Part shown: positions 28,869 to 38,900 of the stretch, piece after piece
Numbering within the stretch: position 1 is the first letter of the stretch
Layout: each line of letters begins with the position of its first letter
Assembly: GCF_000407545.1 (NCBI RefSeq)
Contig: NZ_ASWH01000001.1
Coordinates: forward strand, 1,627,501-1,691,500
Direction of reading: 5' to 3'
Length of the DNA stretch: 64,000 bases
Origin: Enterococcus gilvus ATCC BAA-350
GTDB taxonomy: Bacteria > Bacillota > Bacilli > Lactobacillales > Enterococcaceae
Translations under genes and position numbers: made by a program
Notes under the pieces: model-generated
The model's database searches: none
The model's input: the letters and a program-made list of their open reading frames with translations, nothing else
What the model was told of the DNA's origin: nothing

Positions 28869-31072
28869 GGAATGGCTTCCTCCCATAATTTTTCAGCTTC
28901 CTCTGTAGCGACTGTGATCTCACCGCCCACAGCGCTCATGCGTAGGTTCCCGGAATTCGTCACCTTGCCGACCTTCAAAGCTTTCTTCCCTGCTAAAGCC
29001 TCAAAGTCCGCTTGCTTCTCTGGATTTACCGATAGAACAAAACGAGATTGAGTTTCTGCAAAAAGGGTTTCGATAGGCATATCAACAGCAATCTCAACAC
29101 CTAAATGATTCGTGAATGCTGACTCAGCGATGGCTACTGCCAATCCGCCCTCTGCACAGTCATGAGCACTTTCAATGAGACCCGCTTTGATCGCAGCAAG
29201 AACGAAGTCTTGATTTGCTTTTTCGACAGCGAGATCAAAGTCCATCAATTTTCCTTCAATTTTTCCTGTTTGCATTTTTTGAATTTCAGTTCCATTGAAA
29301 TCGTCCTTTGTTTCGCCAACAATATAGATCAAGTCGTCCGCATTCTTGAACTCCTGAGTCGTAATGTGAGCTAAGTCCTCGATCAAGCCCACCATACCAA
29401 TCATTGGTGTTGGGTAAATCGCTTTCCCGTTCGTCTCATTGTACATGGACACATTTCCTGAAATAACTGGTGTATTCAATGTACGACAAGCCGCTGAAAT
29501 ACCGTCTGCCGAAGTCCACAATTCCCAGAAGCCTTCTGGTTTTTCTGGAGAACCGTAATTTAAACAGTCCGTGATCGCCAAAGGCTGTCCGCCAGAAGCA
29601 ATAATATTACGTGCTGCTTCAGCAACTGCGATTTGACCGCCTACTTCAGGGTTCAAATACAAGTACCGGGCATTACAGTCAGTCGTCATCGCCAAGGCTT
29701 TATTTGTTCCACGAACCCGTAAAACAGCCGCGTCACTCCCGGGTCTGACAACCGTATTTGTTCGAACCTGAGAATCATAGGTCTCATAGATCATTCTCTT
29801 TGAAGCGATCGTCGGCTGCTGCAATAACGCCAATAATGTTTCTGTTCCATCGGAAACTTCTGGTTCAAAATCAGCCATCGCTGCGAATTCTTGGATACGT
29901 GCGGGTTCGCGTTTTTCATTTTCATACACAGGCGCATCTTCAGCCAATGCATCAACGGGCAAATTCGCGACTTCCTCTCCGTGATGATACAAGCTGTACA
30001 TCCCGTCATCCGTTACCTCACCGATAGTCACTGCATCCAACTCATAGCGTTTGAACAATGCAACAACTTCCTCTTCATGCCCTTGTTCCACACAAATCAG
30101 CATCCGCTCCTGTGATTCCGAAAGCATCATTTCGTAAGGGGTCATCTGTGTTTCTCGTTGCGGGACATCATCCAAGTACAGTTTTAACCCAGAGCCGGCT
30201 TTTGAAGCCATCTCTGAACTAGAAGAAACCAAGCCGGCCGCTCCCATGTCTTGGATTCCGACCAAAATATCTGAATGCTCTAAGATCAATTCCAAGCATG
30301 CCTCTAATAAAAGTTTTTCCATGAAGGGATCGCCTACTTGAACGGCCGAACGCTGTTGTTCTTCCCCTTCAACAAATTCTTCAGAAGCAAACGTTGCGCC
30401 ATGAATACCATCTCGACCCGTTTTAGCCCCAACGTACATGATCGAATTGCCAACGCCCTTTGCTTGGCCTTTTTGGATATCCTTATGGTCGATCAAGCCC
30501 ACACACATCGCATTGACTAATGGATTTCCCTCATAACAAGCATCGAATGCCACTTCTCCGCCGACAGTCGGAATACCGATACAATTCCCATAACCACTGA
30601 TTCCTGCAACGATTTCTTCTAATAAATACTTCGTACGAGCGGTAGTCAACTCACCGAAACGCAATGAATCTAAAATAGCGATCGGACGGGCACCCATACT
30701 GAAAATGTCGCGAATGATCCCGCCGACACCTGTTGCTGCCCCCTCATATGGTTCGACTGCGGAAGGATGATTGTGGCTTTCTGCTTTAAAAACAACCGCT
30801 TGTCCATCACCAATGTCCACGATCCCAGCACCTTCTCCAGGTCCTTGCAACACTTGCGCCCCCTCTGTTGGGAACTTGCGTAATACAGGCTTCGAATTTT
30901 TATACGAACAATGCTCGCTCCACATAACAGAAAATAAGCCCGTTTCTGTATAATTCGGAAGGCGGCCAAGGATGTCCTCGGAAATCAGGCGATATTCCTC
31001 ATCAGTCAACCCCCATCCAGCATAAATGCGCTGATCTTTGATCTCTTGAGCTGTAGGTTCAACTTTCATCAT
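28853..31072 (-). CDS. purL: phosphoribosylformylglycinamidine synthase, large subunit
   Basis: Synthetase subunit of the small Gram-positive PurS-PurL-PurQ complex that makes FGAM. 739 residues, the short form without a fused glutaminase. Features are [15 protein letters not shown] near residue 50, [14 protein letters not shown] near residue 77, [20 protein letters not shown] near residue 95 and [15 protein letters not shown] near residue 630. Its ATG overlaps the purQ stop by one to three bases, which fits coupled translation. Confidence 0.97.
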   Translation of the reverse strand: MMKVEPTAQEIKDQRIYAGWGLTDEEYRLISEDILGRLPNYTETGLFSVMWSEHCSYKNSKPVLRKFPTEGAQVLQGPGEGAGIVDIGDGQAVVFKAESHNHPSAVEPYEGAATGVGGIIRDIFSMGARPIAILDSLRFGELTTARTKYLLEEIVAGISGYGNCIGIPTVGGEVAFDACYEGNPLVNAMCVGLIDHKDIQKGQAKGVGNSIMYVGAKTGRDGIHGATFASEEFVEGEEQQRSAVQVGDPFMEKLLLEACLELILEHSDILVGIQDMGAAGLVSSSSEMASKAGSGLKLYLDDVPQRETQMTPYEMMLSESQERMLICVEQGHEEEVVALFKRYELDAVTIGEVTDDGMYSLYHHGEEVANLPVDALAEDAPVYENEKREPARIQEFAAMADFEPEVSDGTETLLALLQQPTIASKRMIYETYDSQVRTNTVVRPGSDAAVLRVRGTNKALAMTTDCNARYLYLNPEVGGQIAVAEAARNIIASGGQPLAITDCLNYGSPEKPEGFWELWTSADGISAACRTLNTPVISGNVSMYNETNGKAIYPTPMIGMVGLIEDLAHITTQEFKNADDLIYIVGETKDDFNGTEIQKMQTGKIEGKLMDFDLAVEKANQDFVLAAIKAGLIESAHDCAEGGLAVAIAESAFTNHLGVEIAVDMPIETLFAETQSRFVLSVNPEKQADFEALAGKKALKVGKVTNSGNLRMSAVGGEITVATEEAEKLWEEAIPCLMK

Positions 31073-31752
31073 TAGTTTGCAGTCACCTTTCCAAAATTAG
31101 TTAGTATTGAAGCGAAGAATTTCTTTCCGTCATCAGAACCCAGTAATGTCTCCATTGCTCGTTCTGGATGCGGCATCATTCCTAAGACATTTCCTGCCTT
31201 GTTCGTGATCCCTGCGATATTTGCGACACTTCCGTTGATGTTTTCACCTTCATAAGTGAAGACGATTTGATCGTTCGCCTTTAGCTCAGCCAAAGTTTTT
31301 TCATCGCAATAATAGCTTCCTTCACCGTGGGCAACAGGAATTTGGATCGTTTCATTCGCTTCATATTCAGAAGTAAATTTTGTTTGGTTATTCACAACAG
31401 TGAGTGGTGTGATCTTGCTGATAAATTTCAAGGAATCATTGCGACGCAGCGCACCAGGTAAAAGACCAGCTTCTGTCAAGATCTGAAACCCATTACAGGT
31501 CCCAAAAACAGGCTTTCCTTCTTCAGCAAACCGAATAACCTCCGACATGATCGCCGCAAACCGAGCGATTGCACCGCAGCGTAAGTAGTCTCCATAAGAG
31601 AATCCGCCTGGAAGCAATACGCCATCAAACCCTTCTAGACTGTCGGAATCATATCGAACATACTCGCAATCTGCTCCCATGATTTCCTTCATTGCCCAGT
31701 ACATATCCAAATCACAATTTGAACCGGGAAATACAATGACTGCAAATTTCAT
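31072..31752 (-). CDS. purQ: phosphoribosylformylglycinamidine synthase, glutaminase subunit
   Basis: Class I glutamine amidotransferase that feeds ammonia to PurL. The nucleophile Cys is in [20 protein letters not shown] near residue 87, and the His-Glu pair is in [15 protein letters not shown] near residue 195. 226 residues is standard. It starts 1 base after the purS stop. Confidence 0.97.
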   Translation of the reverse strand: MKFAVIVFPGSNCDLDMYWAMKEIMGADCEYVRYDSDSLEGFDGVLLPGGFSYGDYLRCGAIARFAAIMSEVIRFAEEGKPVFGTCNGFQILTEAGLLPGALRRNDSLKFISKITPLTVVNNQTKFTSEYEANETIQIPVAHGEGSYYCDEKTLAELKANDQIVFTYEGENINGSVANIAGITNKAGNVLGMMPHPERAMETLLGSDDGKKFFASILTNFGKVTAN

Positions 31753-31753
31753 G

Positions 31754-32008
31754 CTACACTTCCTCCGCTGTCAAAATTTCGTAGCGATACGTCTCCATGT
31801 TTACGTTGGCTAATAATTTGTCACAAACTTCTTCAATCATTTCTTCTACAGGGCGGTCATTTTTCGCCACTTTGATTTCAAAATATTTCCCGATACGTAC
31901 TTCTTCGATCTCATCATAGCCTAAACGATGAACCGCACCCTTTACTGCTTCTCCTTGGGGGTCTAACACAGAATCCTTATACGTAACATAAACTTTCACA
32001 AAATACAT
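31754..32008 (-). CDS. purS: phosphoribosylformylglycinamidine synthase, PurS subunit
   Basis: Small structural subunit that holds PurL and PurQ together. 84 residues with the pattern [19 protein letters not shown], then [11 protein letters not shown]. It lies 2 bases after purC and before purQ, the conserved order of the complex. Confidence 0.95.
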   Translation of the reverse strand: MYFVKVYVTYKDSVLDPQGEAVKGAVHRLGYDEIEEVRIGKYFEIKVAKNDRPVEEMIEEVCDKLLANVNMETYRYEILTAEEV

Positions 32009-32010
32009 TC

Positions 32011-32727
32011 TTATTCTCCTCGCTTTTCTAATCTATTTAGTACTTCTTGGTATATCGGGATAATATCTCCTAAGTCACGACGATAAATATCTTTGTCTAA
32101 ATGTTCCTTCGTTTTCTTGTCCCATAAACGGCAAGTATCCGGAGAAACTTCATCTGCTAGTAAAATCGACCCATCTTTCTGACGACCAAACTCTAATTTA
32201 AAGTCAATCAGCGTAATATCCATCGAGTCAAATAGCGCCGTCAACGCTTCGTCGACTTCTAAAGCCATTTTTCTCAACTGGGCAATCTCATCCGTCGTTG
32301 CAAGTTGCAGGAATTCAATATGGTCCTCAATGATCATTGGATCTTCCAGCGCATCGTTTTTATAATAAAATTCTACGATGGGTCTATTCAGTGGGGTTCC
32401 CTCTGGTATAGCCAATCGTTTTGAAAAACTTCCCGCTGCCACATTCCTTACCACTACTTCCAATGGAATGATCTCGACCGTCTGAATCAATTGCTCCTTC
32501 TCCGACAGTAGTTCGATAAAGTGATTGTTGATTCCTTTACTTTTTAAAAAATTAAAGATTTGAGCAGTGATTTGATTATTAAGTTCGCCTTTACCGCTAA
32601 TTTGATCTTTTTTTGCACCGTTTAAAGCAGTTGCCTGATTGAGGTATTCGACCCAAACAATCGCTGGATCGTCTGTTTTAAATAATTTTTTTGCTTTGCC
32701 TTCATACAATAAAGTCGTTTTTTCCAC
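32011..32727 (-). CDS. purC: SAICAR synthase
   Basis: Adds aspartate to CAIR with ATP. Motifs LYEGKAKKLF at the start, FIELLSEKEQLI, EVVVRNVAAGSFSKR and LADEVSPDTCRLWD are family signatures. I choose the GTG at 32727 (238 residues, V/MEKTTLLYEGKAKK) because AAGGGG stands before it. The ATG at 32754 would add nine residues and lies inside the leader hairpin. It is the first gene of the nine-gene operon purCSQLFMNHD. Confidence 0.96.
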   Translation of the reverse strand: MEKTTLLYEGKAKKLFKTDDPAIVWVEYLNQATALNGAKKDQISGKGELNNQITAQIFNFLKSKGINNHFIELLSEKEQLIQTVEIIPLEVVVRNVAAGSFSKRLAIPEGTPLNRPIVEFYYKNDALEDPMIIEDHIEFLQLATTDEIAQLRKMALEVDEALTALFDSMDITLIDFKLEFGRQKDGSILLADEVSPDTCRLWDKKTKEHLDKDIYRRDLGDIIPIYQEVLNRLEKRGE

Positions 32728-32748
32728 GTTAGCGCGCCCCTTTTTTCT

Positions 32749-32771
32749 GAACATTATGAAACATAATGTTC
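32749..32771 (-). promoter_or_regulatory. perfect hairpin in the purC leader
   Basis: GAACATTATG/CATAATGTTC, a perfect 10-bp inverted repeat with loop AAA, lying between the promoter and the purC ribosome site. Its outer ends carry GAAC/GTTC and it abuts CGTTCG at 32776, so it may be part of a purine operator as well as an RNA hairpin. Confidence 0.5.
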
Positions 32772-32799
32772 AAATCGTTCGTTTATCAACTTCATCTTT

Positions 32800-32828
32800 A
32801 GTGTAACAACTGCCCCTCACTTTTTCAA
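32800..32828 (-). promoter_or_regulatory. promoter of purCSQLFMNHD
   Basis: -35 TTGAAA at 32823-32828, 17-base spacer, -10 TACACT at 32800-32805, about 75 bases before the purC GTG. Confidence 0.7.
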
Positions 32829-32861
32829 CGCTTTATCGGATATTATAATCACAAAAACTGT

Positions 32862-32877
32862 ATAACGTTCGTGTTTT
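32862..32877 (-). promoter_or_regulatory. PurBox-like operator upstream of purC
   Basis: The minus strand reads AAAACACGAACGTTAT, close to the Bacillus PurR box AWWWCCGAACWWT. Almost the same sequence stands upstream of purE (36557-36572). A weaker CGAACGATTTG copy is at 32773-32783. It lies between the purC promoter and the divergent orphan promoter. Confidence 0.6.
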
Positions 32878-32923
32878 AGCTAGTCGTATCAATTGGAATT
32901 ATCTTAACCACTAAGAGATAGCG

Positions 32924-32952
32924 TTTACATTTTAAGCAAATGATGCTATATT
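32924..32952 (+). promoter_or_regulatory. promoter of the plus-strand orphan gene
   Basis: -35 TTTACA at 32924-32929, 17-base spacer, -10 TATATT at 32947-32952, 32 bases before the chosen start at 32985. Confidence 0.7.
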
Positions 32953-32984
32953 AAACTCGAATGAATTAGATGGAGGAATCGCTT

Positions 32985-33356
32985 ATGCTAGACGCGGGTG
33001 CAGCAGCTCATACATTTCTTAATTCAATGGAAGAAACAGAAAAACAACAATTGCTAAATGCCTTATTGGGACTAGATACTACACACAATCTCAATCAAGG
33101 AACCAGTTTTTACTCATACCGAAATTTAAAAAAAATGTTGCATCCAAAGCAATCTCAAGCGATGCAATGTTTAAATTTCTCTAATCAAGCACAAGATACC
33201 TTAGTGATCAAACAATTTAAGGATCATTCGTTTTTGAAGAATTCTTATCGGATCGAGATTCTATTAAACACCCATTCTTATGAGTACCAGTTGGTGGATT
33301 GCTTATTACAGGAACTTCATGAAAGTTGTTTCGTAGATGTTTACTCTTATGCGTGA
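32985..33356 (+). CDS. unrecognised 123-residue protein, divergent from purC
   Basis: I do not recognise the family. Starts MLDAGAAAHTFLNSMEETEK at 32985 with GGAGG at 8 bases; an ATG at 32970 lies in front of that site. Soluble, helical in the first half, with Asn/Gln-rich stretches and a mixed C-terminal half ending VDVYSYA. No signal peptide or membrane segment. It has its own promoter and shares a bidirectional terminator with purB. It lies alone between two pur operons and next to a PurBox-like site, so purine control is possible. Confidence 0.7.
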   Translation: MLDAGAAAHTFLNSMEETEKQQLLNALLGLDTTHNLNQGTSFYSYRNLKKMLHPKQSQAMQCLNFSNQAQDTLVIKQFKDHSFLKNSYRIEILLNTHSYEYQLVDCLLQELHESCFVDVYSYA

Positions 33357-33360
33357 AACA

Positions 33361-33390
33361 AAAAAATCTCTTGCCCTTCGGCAAGAGATT
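33361..33390. terminator. bidirectional terminator (orphan gene and purEKB)
   Basis: 11-bp stem AATCTCTTGCC/GGCAAGAGATT with a 4-base loop, A run before and T run after, between converging stops at 33356 and 33395. Confidence 0.92.
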
Positions 33391-33394
33391 TTTT

Positions 33395-34690
33395 TTATTT
33401 AAGACCTACACGTTCAAATACGCGATCGACATTTTTCAAATGATAATTATAGTCAAATGCATCGTCTAAATCAGATTCAGACAATACCTTCGTGATTTTC
33501 TCATCTTCTTCAAGCAACGGACGGAATTGCACTTGATGATCCCATGCGTAAGCTGTTTTCGGCTGTACTAGATCATAGGCTTCTTCACGAGTCATTCCTT
33601 TATCGATCAATTTCAATAGCACACGTTGGCTATAAATCAACCCGAATGTCGCCTGCATGTTGCGCTTCATATTTTCTGGAAAAACGGTCAGATTTTTAAC
33701 GATCGTACCAAAGCGATGCAGCATATAATCCACAAGAATCGTTGTATCTGGAGTAATGATCCGTTCTGCTGATGAATGTGAAATATCGCGTTCATGCCAT
33801 AAAGCCACGTCTTCAAAGGCAGTGATCAGGTGACCTCTTACAACACGGGCCAACCCAGTCATGTTTTCAGAACCAATCGGATTGCGCTTGTGAGGCATAG
33901 CAGAAGAACCTTTTTGTCCTTTTGCGAAAAATTCCTCCACTTCACGGGTCTCAGATTTTTGCAGACCACGAATTTCTGTCGCAAAGCGCTCAATTGACGT
34001 AGCGATCAAAGCTAAGCTTGAAAAGTATTCCGCGTGTAAATCTCTAGGCAATACCTGAGTCGATACTTCTTGCGGACGGATACCTAATTTTTCACAGACA
34101 TATTCTTCAACAAAAGGCGGGATGTTCGCGAATGTTCCTACAGCCCCTGAGATTTTCCCAGCTTCTACCCCTTTAGCCGCATGCTCAAAACGCTCGATAT
34201 TGCGTTTCATCTCTGAATACCACGTCGCTAATTTCAGACCAAACGTAGTTGGCTCAGCATGAACACCGTGGGTCCGTCCCATCATTACTGTGTTTTTGTT
34301 CTCTTTCGCTTTTTCGCCGACAATAGTCAAAAAGTCTTGCAAATCTTGGCGTAAAATATCATTGGCTTGTTTATACAAGTAACCATACGCCGTATCCACG
34401 ACATCGGTGCTGGTCAATCCATAATGAACCCATTTCCGTTCTTCGCCCAATGTTTCCGAAACGGCACGTGTGAAGGCAACGACATCATGTTTTGTCGATT
34501 GCTCGATCTCTAAGATACGATCAATGTCGAACCCCGCGTTTGCGCGAATCTTTTCAACATCTTCTTTCGGGATCTCACCAAGCTCTGCCCATGCCTCGTC
34601 GGCTAATATTTCAACTTCCAGCCATGCTTTATAGCGATTTTCGTCACTCCAGATATTTCCCATTTCAGCTCTTGTATAGCGATCTATCAT
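33395..34690 (-). CDS. purB: adenylosuccinate lyase
   Basis: Removes fumarate from SAICAR and from adenylosuccinate. Fumarase/aspartase superfamily with the signature loop [16 protein letters not shown] near residue 262, [15 protein letters not shown] near residue 138 and [11 protein letters not shown] near residue 93. 431 residues, standard. It follows purK by 75 bases on the same strand, and the order purE-purK-purB suggests one transcript. Confidence 0.97.
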   Translation of the reverse strand: MIDRYTRAEMGNIWSDENRYKAWLEVEILADEAWAELGEIPKEDVEKIRANAGFDIDRILEIEQSTKHDVVAFTRAVSETLGEERKWVHYGLTSTDVVDTAYGYLYKQANDILRQDLQDFLTIVGEKAKENKNTVMMGRTHGVHAEPTTFGLKLATWYSEMKRNIERFEHAAKGVEAGKISGAVGTFANIPPFVEEYVCEKLGIRPQEVSTQVLPRDLHAEYFSSLALIATSIERFATEIRGLQKSETREVEEFFAKGQKGSSAMPHKRNPIGSENMTGLARVVRGHLITAFEDVALWHERDISHSSAERIITPDTTILVDYMLHRFGTIVKNLTVFPENMKRNMQATFGLIYSQRVLLKLIDKGMTREEAYDLVQPKTAYAWDHQVQFRPLLEEDEKITKVLSESDLDDAFDYNYHLKNVDRVFERVGLK

Positions 34691-34765
34691 TGTATTCTCC
34701 CTTTTAACATACTTGTTATTTCGATACTTTTCTTACGTAACGTTCGTAATCCTTTTACAACTGGT

Positions 34766-35896
34766 TTAATCCCACGTTTCCGTTTTCTTGATGTCGTCTA
34801 GTGTTCGTTGGATGCTTTCAGTCAAGATAGTGACATGCCCCATTTTACGACCCTTTTTCGGCATGGCTTTACCATAATAATGAAAGTGCCAGTCTGGCCA
34901 TAGATCGATCAATTCATAGGTTTTCAAGAGATTCTCGCCTAAGACATTGACCATTACAGCGTTTGATAATAATTTTGGTTCGCTTAAAGGCCACCCACAG
35001 ATCCCGCGAATATGCGCATCAAATTGGCTCATGGTACAGGCTTCAATCGTGTAGTGTCCTGAATTGTGTGGACGAGGGGCGATTTCATTTACATACAACG
35101 CGCCTGCTTTGGTCAAGAAAAACTCCACACAAAGCGTTCCTACAAGATCTACCCCACGAGCGATTACTTTCGCGATTCGGCTCGCCTCTTTTGCAACGGC
35201 TGCATCGATCCCAGCCGGTGCGATCGTTTCATGGAGAACATTGTTTCGATGGACATTTTCAACTACTGGAAATGTGACGTAATCGCCAATATTATTTCCT
35301 GCTACCTGGACAGACAATTCTTTTTCAAAAGGGATCCATGCTTCCAAGACGCAGGTTCCTTGACGCAAAAGGTTCATTGAAGGAGCCAAATCGGCCGTAC
35401 TTTTTAAGACATATTGTCCATGGCCGTCATATCCGCCGCGCGTCGTTTTTAGGACACAAGGATAACCGATTCCTTCAATAGCATCTTGAATATCCGTTGG
35501 ACTAATAATTGTTGCATACGGTGCGATAACGATATTGTTGTTTTCCAAGAAGGATTTTTCCATTAAACGATCTTGGCTGATCGCTAACAAATCTGTCCCT
35601 TGAGGAATGTTTGCGTAATGTTGAATATGGTTGATCGTATCCACATCCACATTCTCAAATTCATACGTAATTACTTGTGATCTGCGGGCCATTTCTTCCA
35701 ATGCCATCTGATCATCATAATCGGCCACAATGTGCCAATCGGATACTTGCGCAGCCGGACAATCCTCCGTCGGATCGATCACTCCTGTGCGAAAGCCCAT
35801 TTCCTTTGCGCTGATAGCCATCATTCGGCCTAATTGTCCTCCGCCTACGATACCAATCGTAGAGCCTGGTTTTAACGATTTAACCAAGTTGCTCAC
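34766..35896 (-). CDS. purK: N5-carboxyaminoimidazole ribonucleotide synthase
   Basis: ATP-grasp enzyme that carboxylates AIR to N5-CAIR using bicarbonate. Starts with a Rossmann-like [23 protein letters not shown]-binding [17 protein letters not shown] is near residue 145 and [16 protein letters not shown] near residue 265. 376 residues. Its start overlaps the purE end by 17 bases. Confidence 0.97.
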   Translation of the reverse strand: MSNLVKSLKPGSTIGIVGGGQLGRMMAISAKEMGFRTGVIDPTEDCPAAQVSDWHIVADYDDQMALEEMARRSQVITYEFENVDVDTINHIQHYANIPQGTDLLAISQDRLMEKSFLENNNIVIAPYATIISPTDIQDAIEGIGYPCVLKTTRGGYDGHGQYVLKSTADLAPSMNLLRQGTCVLEAWIPFEKELSVQVAGNNIGDYVTFPVVENVHRNNVLHETIAPAGIDAAVAKEASRIAKVIARGVDLVGTLCVEFFLTKAGALYVNEIAPRPHNSGHYTIEACTMSQFDAHIRGICGWPLSEPKLLSNAVMVNVLGENLLKTYELIDLWPDWHFHYYGKAMPKKGRKMGHVTILTESIQRTLDDIKKTETWD

Positions 35897-36368
35897 TACT
35901 TTCCAATACAGTTTCTGTCATTTGCTGACGTTTTTTTTCTAAACGATCAGCTACTTTTTTATCATACATTGAAAGCATCTGAGCCGCAAGTAGTCCTGCG
36001 TTTGTTGCACCAGCTTTTCCGATCGCTGTGGTAGCCACGGGGACGCCTCCAGGCATTTGAACGATAGACAATAAGGAATCCAATCCGTTCAACGCCTTCG
36101 ATTGAACCGGCACACCGATCACTGGCAAGGTTGTTTTTGCAGCGACCATTCCTGGCAAATGAGCGGCGCCCCCTGCTCCAGCAATAATCACCTTGATGCC
36201 GCGTTCTCGTGCCTTTTCCGCAAAGTCGAACATTAAGTCGGGTGTGCGATGCGCTGAAACAACACGCTTCTCATAAGAGATCTCCAATTCATCTAAGCTG
36301 TCACACGCGTGCTTCATTGTTTCCCAATCTGAGGTACTCCCCATAATAACTGCAATTTCCGGCTTCAT
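35880..36368 (-). CDS. purE: N5-carboxyaminoimidazole ribonucleotide mutase
   Basis: Class I PurE that moves the carboxyl group from N5-CAIR to CAIR. Signature [12 protein letters not shown] near residue 11, SAHRTPDLM near residue 37 and [14 protein letters not shown] near residue 65. The ATG at 36368 has AAGGGAG at 6 bases and gives 162 residues, the usual length. First gene of purEKB. Confidence 0.97.
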   Translation of the reverse strand: MKPEIAVIMGSTSDWETMKHACDSLDELEISYEKRVVSAHRTPDLMFDFAEKARERGIKVIIAGAGGAAHLPGMVAAKTTLPVIGVPVQSKALNGLDSLLSIVQMPGGVPVATTAIGKAGATNAGLLAAQMLSMYDKKVADRLEKKRQQMTETVLESSEQLG

Positions 36369-36494
36369 AAATTGCTCCCTTCTAGTCACTAACTACCTGC
36401 TCCGAGCTGTTTACTTCACTTCCTGTCATTCACTTTTCCTGACAGATCAAAATAAGAGACTCGATAAGCAATTGTTCTTTTATTATTCACGTTT

Positions 36495-36523
36495 ATTCTA
36501 GCAAGTCCAATGTATGAAGTCAA
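36495..36523 (-). promoter_or_regulatory. promoter of purEKB
   Basis: -35 TTGACT at 36518-36523, 17-base spacer, -10 TAGAAT at 36495-36500. Confidence 0.8.
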
Positions 36524-36556
36524 AAGACAATTCGAATATTAATAGAGTTTTTTAAT

Positions 36557-36572
36557 ATATTGTTCGTGTTTT
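36557..36572 (-). promoter_or_regulatory. PurBox-like operator upstream of purE
   Basis: The minus strand reads AAAACACGAACAATAT, fitting the PurR box pattern and matching 13 of 16 bases with the purC site at 32862. It is upstream of the -35. A possible second, inverted half (TATTCGAATTG) lies at 36526-36538, giving the paired-box layout known for PurR. Confidence 0.65.
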
Positions 36573-36585
36573 TATCGGATAAAAG

Positions 36586-36609
36586 AAAACACAGCCGAAG
36601 CTGTGTTTT
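36586..36609 (-). terminator. xpt-pbuX terminator
   Basis: 10-bp stem AAAACACAGC/GCTGTGTTTT with loop CGAA, directly after the pbuX stop. Confidence 0.88.
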
Positions 36610-36611
36610 AT

Positions 36612-37898
36612 TCAGTCGTTTTTCTCTCTTTTGTAGCCATGAAAGAGCAAATTCAAAACAATGGCAGATACGCTGCTCATCACGATGCCGTTCCCAGTAA
36701 ACATTTGAACTGTTTCAGGGAGTTTTGAAAACAACATTGGCATAGCGTTGAAGCCTAAGCCGAATCCAATGGAGATGGCGATGATCAAGAGATTTTTTTC
36801 ATCATTATAATTGACCTTCGATAGCATTTTCATTCCTTGAACAGCTACCATACCGAACATGACCAGCATGCCCCCGCCTAAAACAGGCTCAGGGATGATT
36901 TGAGCTAATGCCCCGACTTTCGGGAAAAGTCCCAAGATAATTAAAAAGATGGCGGAGAAATAAATGGGACGTCGTGTTTTGATGCCAGACAATTGAACCA
37001 ATCCCACATTTTGTGAAAAGCCTGTATACGGGAAGGTATTGAATAACCCACCTAAAATGACAGCCAATCCTTCAGCACGATAGCCGCGTTTCAAATCGTC
37101 TTCTTTTACTTCTTTCCCGACGATATCTCCTAATGCAAAGTACACCCCAGTTGATTCAACCATGCTTACGATTGAAATAATAATCATTAATAAAATAGAA
37201 AATGGCTCAAATTTGGGTGTGCCAAAATAAAAAGGTTGAGGAACATGGAACATCGGCGCATGTCCGATAGCGGTCAGGTCCACTTGACCTAACAGCGCAG
37301 CTAAAACACTGCCTCCGACTAATCCCACCAATACAGCGATCGAACGGATAAATCCGCGACCAAAGACTTGCACGGCTAAAATCAATAGGATCGTTACAAA
37401 TGCCAAAATCAAGTTTGTTGGATCACCAAAACTTTTCGCCGCAGCATCGCCGCCGCCCATTTTAGTGATTGCTACGGGAATCAATGTTAGCCCGATCGTC
37501 GTAATGACCGTACCCGTCACGATTGGCGGAAATAATTTTTCTACCTTTGAAAAGAAACCGGAAATTAGAACAACGAATACCCCTGCGGCGATGATCGATC
37601 CGTATACCGTTCCTACTCCATGTGTTTGACCAATCAGGATCAACGGCGCAACTGCTTGAATCGCACATCCTAAAACAACTGGCAAGCCGATCCCAAAAAA
37701 CTTGTTGACTGTTAATTGTAAGAGCGTTGCTACGCCACACATAAAAATATCGATCGAAATCAAATACGTCATTTGAGCTTCATTGAATCCCAAACCTGTT
37801 CCGATCAAAAGGGGTACTGCGACCGCGCCAGCATACATGGCTAAAAGATGCTGCAAACCTAAAACTGCTGATTTTCCATTTCCTGTTTCACTTGTCAC
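36612..37898 (-). CDS. pbuX: xanthine permease (NCS2 nucleobase:cation symporter)
   Basis: Membrane transporter of 428 residues with about 12-14 hydrophobic segments. Family motifs: LLAMYAGAVAVPLLIGTGLG near residue 17, the substrate-site region VESTGVYFALGD near residue 247, and NTFPYTGFSQNVGLVQLSGI near residue 286. Xanthine specificity is inferred from coupling with xpt: the start is 1 base after the xpt stop and both sit under a guanine riboswitch. Confidence 0.93.
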   Translation of the reverse strand: MTSETGNGKSAVLGLQHLLAMYAGAVAVPLLIGTGLGFNEAQMTYLISIDIFMCGVATLLQLTVNKFFGIGLPVVLGCAIQAVAPLILIGQTHGVGTVYGSIIAAGVFVVLISGFFSKVEKLFPPIVTGTVITTIGLTLIPVAITKMGGGDAAAKSFGDPTNLILAFVTILLILAVQVFGRGFIRSIAVLVGLVGGSVLAALLGQVDLTAIGHAPMFHVPQPFYFGTPKFEPFSILLMIIISIVSMVESTGVYFALGDIVGKEVKEDDLKRGYRAEGLAVILGGLFNTFPYTGFSQNVGLVQLSGIKTRRPIYFSAIFLIILGLFPKVGALAQIIPEPVLGGGMLVMFGMVAVQGMKMLSKVNYNDEKNLLIIAISIGFGLGFNAMPMLFSKLPETVQMFTGNGIVMSSVSAIVLNLLFHGYKREKND

Positions 37899-37899
37899 T

Positions 37900-38481
37900 C
37901 TATGCGTCCTCCTCGATAAACGTTACTTTACCGTCATGTAAGGAAGCGATTCTCGCTAAGGAAACAACTGGGATGCCCATGTCTTCAATCAGCTGACGGC
38001 CGTCTTGGAAGGATTTTTCAATCAAAATACCAATTCCGGCAACAGTTGCTCCAGCTTGTTGACACAGTTCAATCAATCCTTTAGCGGCTTGTCCGTTGGC
38101 TAAAAAATCATCGACTAATAAGACATTGTCCTCTGCAGAAAGGAATTTACGAGAAATCGAAATCGTGCTGGTTACTTGTTTTGTAAATGAATAAACCGAA
38201 GCTGTCAGCAGCTCTTCATCCATCGTCAAGCTTTTCGATTTGCGAGCAAAGATCATTGGCACCTTTAATGCTTGAGCGGCGTATACAGCAGGTGCGATCC
38301 CTGAAGCTTCGATCGTCACTACTTTAGTGATGTTTTTCTCTTCAAACACTTCTGCTAAACGTTTGCCCATGGCATCCATCAATTCAGGGTCAACTTGGTG
38401 TGTCACAAACTCATCCACTTTCAATACGCCCTCACCTAAAACGCGGCCATTTTCCTTGATGCGATCTGTCAATTCTCTCAT
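37900..38481 (-). CDS. xpt: xanthine phosphoribosyltransferase
   Basis: Salvages xanthine to XMP with PRPP. 193 residues starting [20 protein letters not shown]. The PRPP motif [18 protein letters not shown] is near residue 123. The ATG at 38481 has AAGGAG at 8 bases; the frame extends 20 codons upstream into the riboswitch leader without a ribosome site. The first gene of xpt-pbuX. Confidence 0.95.
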   Translation of the reverse strand: MRELTDRIKENGRVLGEGVLKVDEFVTHQVDPELMDAMGKRLAEVFEEKNITKVVTIEASGIAPAVYAAQALKVPMIFARKSKSLTMDEELLTASVYSFTKQVTSTISISRKFLSAEDNVLLVDDFLANGQAAKGLIELCQQAGATVAGIGILIEKSFQDGRQLIEDMGIPVVSLARIASLHDGKVTFIEEDA

Positions 38482-38544
38482 TATTATTTCTCCTTTTCTT
38501 GTCGTTTTTTGATTAATACAAAAAACGCACCTCATCTGCAAAGC

Positions 38545-38565
38545 AAAAAAGGTACGTAACCGTAC
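38545..38565 (-). terminator. riboswitch terminator of xpt-pbuX
   Basis: GTACG/CGTAC stem with loop GTTA on the minus strand, followed by C and six T, 8 bases after the aptamer. It is short, but the flanking AAAAA/TTTTT can extend it. Upstream bases of the aptamer could pair instead to prevent it forming. Confidence 0.6.
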
Positions 38566-38572
38566 GATTTTT

Positions 38573-38637
38573 ACTTATAGTCTTGCGTTTACGGCACAAG
38601 GTAGAAACTGTCATCCATATTATGACGATATATAAGT
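38573..38637 (-). promoter_or_regulatory. guanine riboswitch aptamer
   Basis: P1 is ACTTATA/TATAAGT. Conserved junction and loop blocks on the minus strand are TATATCGTCATAATATGG, AGTTTCTACC and CCGTAAA, followed by GACTATA. The C in GACTA at the specificity position marks guanine (hypoxanthine) rather than adenine. It lies between a consensus promoter and xpt. Confidence 0.95.
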
Positions 38638-38683
38638 TCACTTCTAATGAAAATTTTCACTGAAGTTTATGAAATATGAAAAT

Positions 38684-38711
38684 ATTATAGCAGATTGAAA
38701 CGATCTGTAAA
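38684..38711 (-). promoter_or_regulatory. promoter of xpt-pbuX
   Basis: -35 TTTACA at 38706-38711, 16-base spacer ending in TGC, -10 TATAAT at 38684-38689 (also extended -10). The aptamer starts about 40 bases downstream. Confidence 0.82.
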
Positions 38712-38900
38712 CTGGAATTGCTTTAAATGAGAAGATTGATAGTTGAATTCCATGACTGTCTCACTTTAAAAAAAGTGTTTTCCTATTCTTTGATGGAAGA
38801 AAGACGTGTGAAACAAGGAATCGATTCAAAATAATTGGCATTCATTCCTCAATTTGAGATGATTAGATCACTATCAGAAAGAGACAAGGAGGCTTTTCCA
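38712..38900 (+). other. leader region of the CorA-family gene
   Basis: On the plus strand this holds a possible -35 TTGAAT near 38742, a short hairpin CACTTT-AAAA-AAAGTG at 38760-38775 followed by TTTT, and the ribosome site AAGGAGG at 38886. No ORF or RNA family is recognised. The hairpin could be a weak attenuator. Confidence 0.35.
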
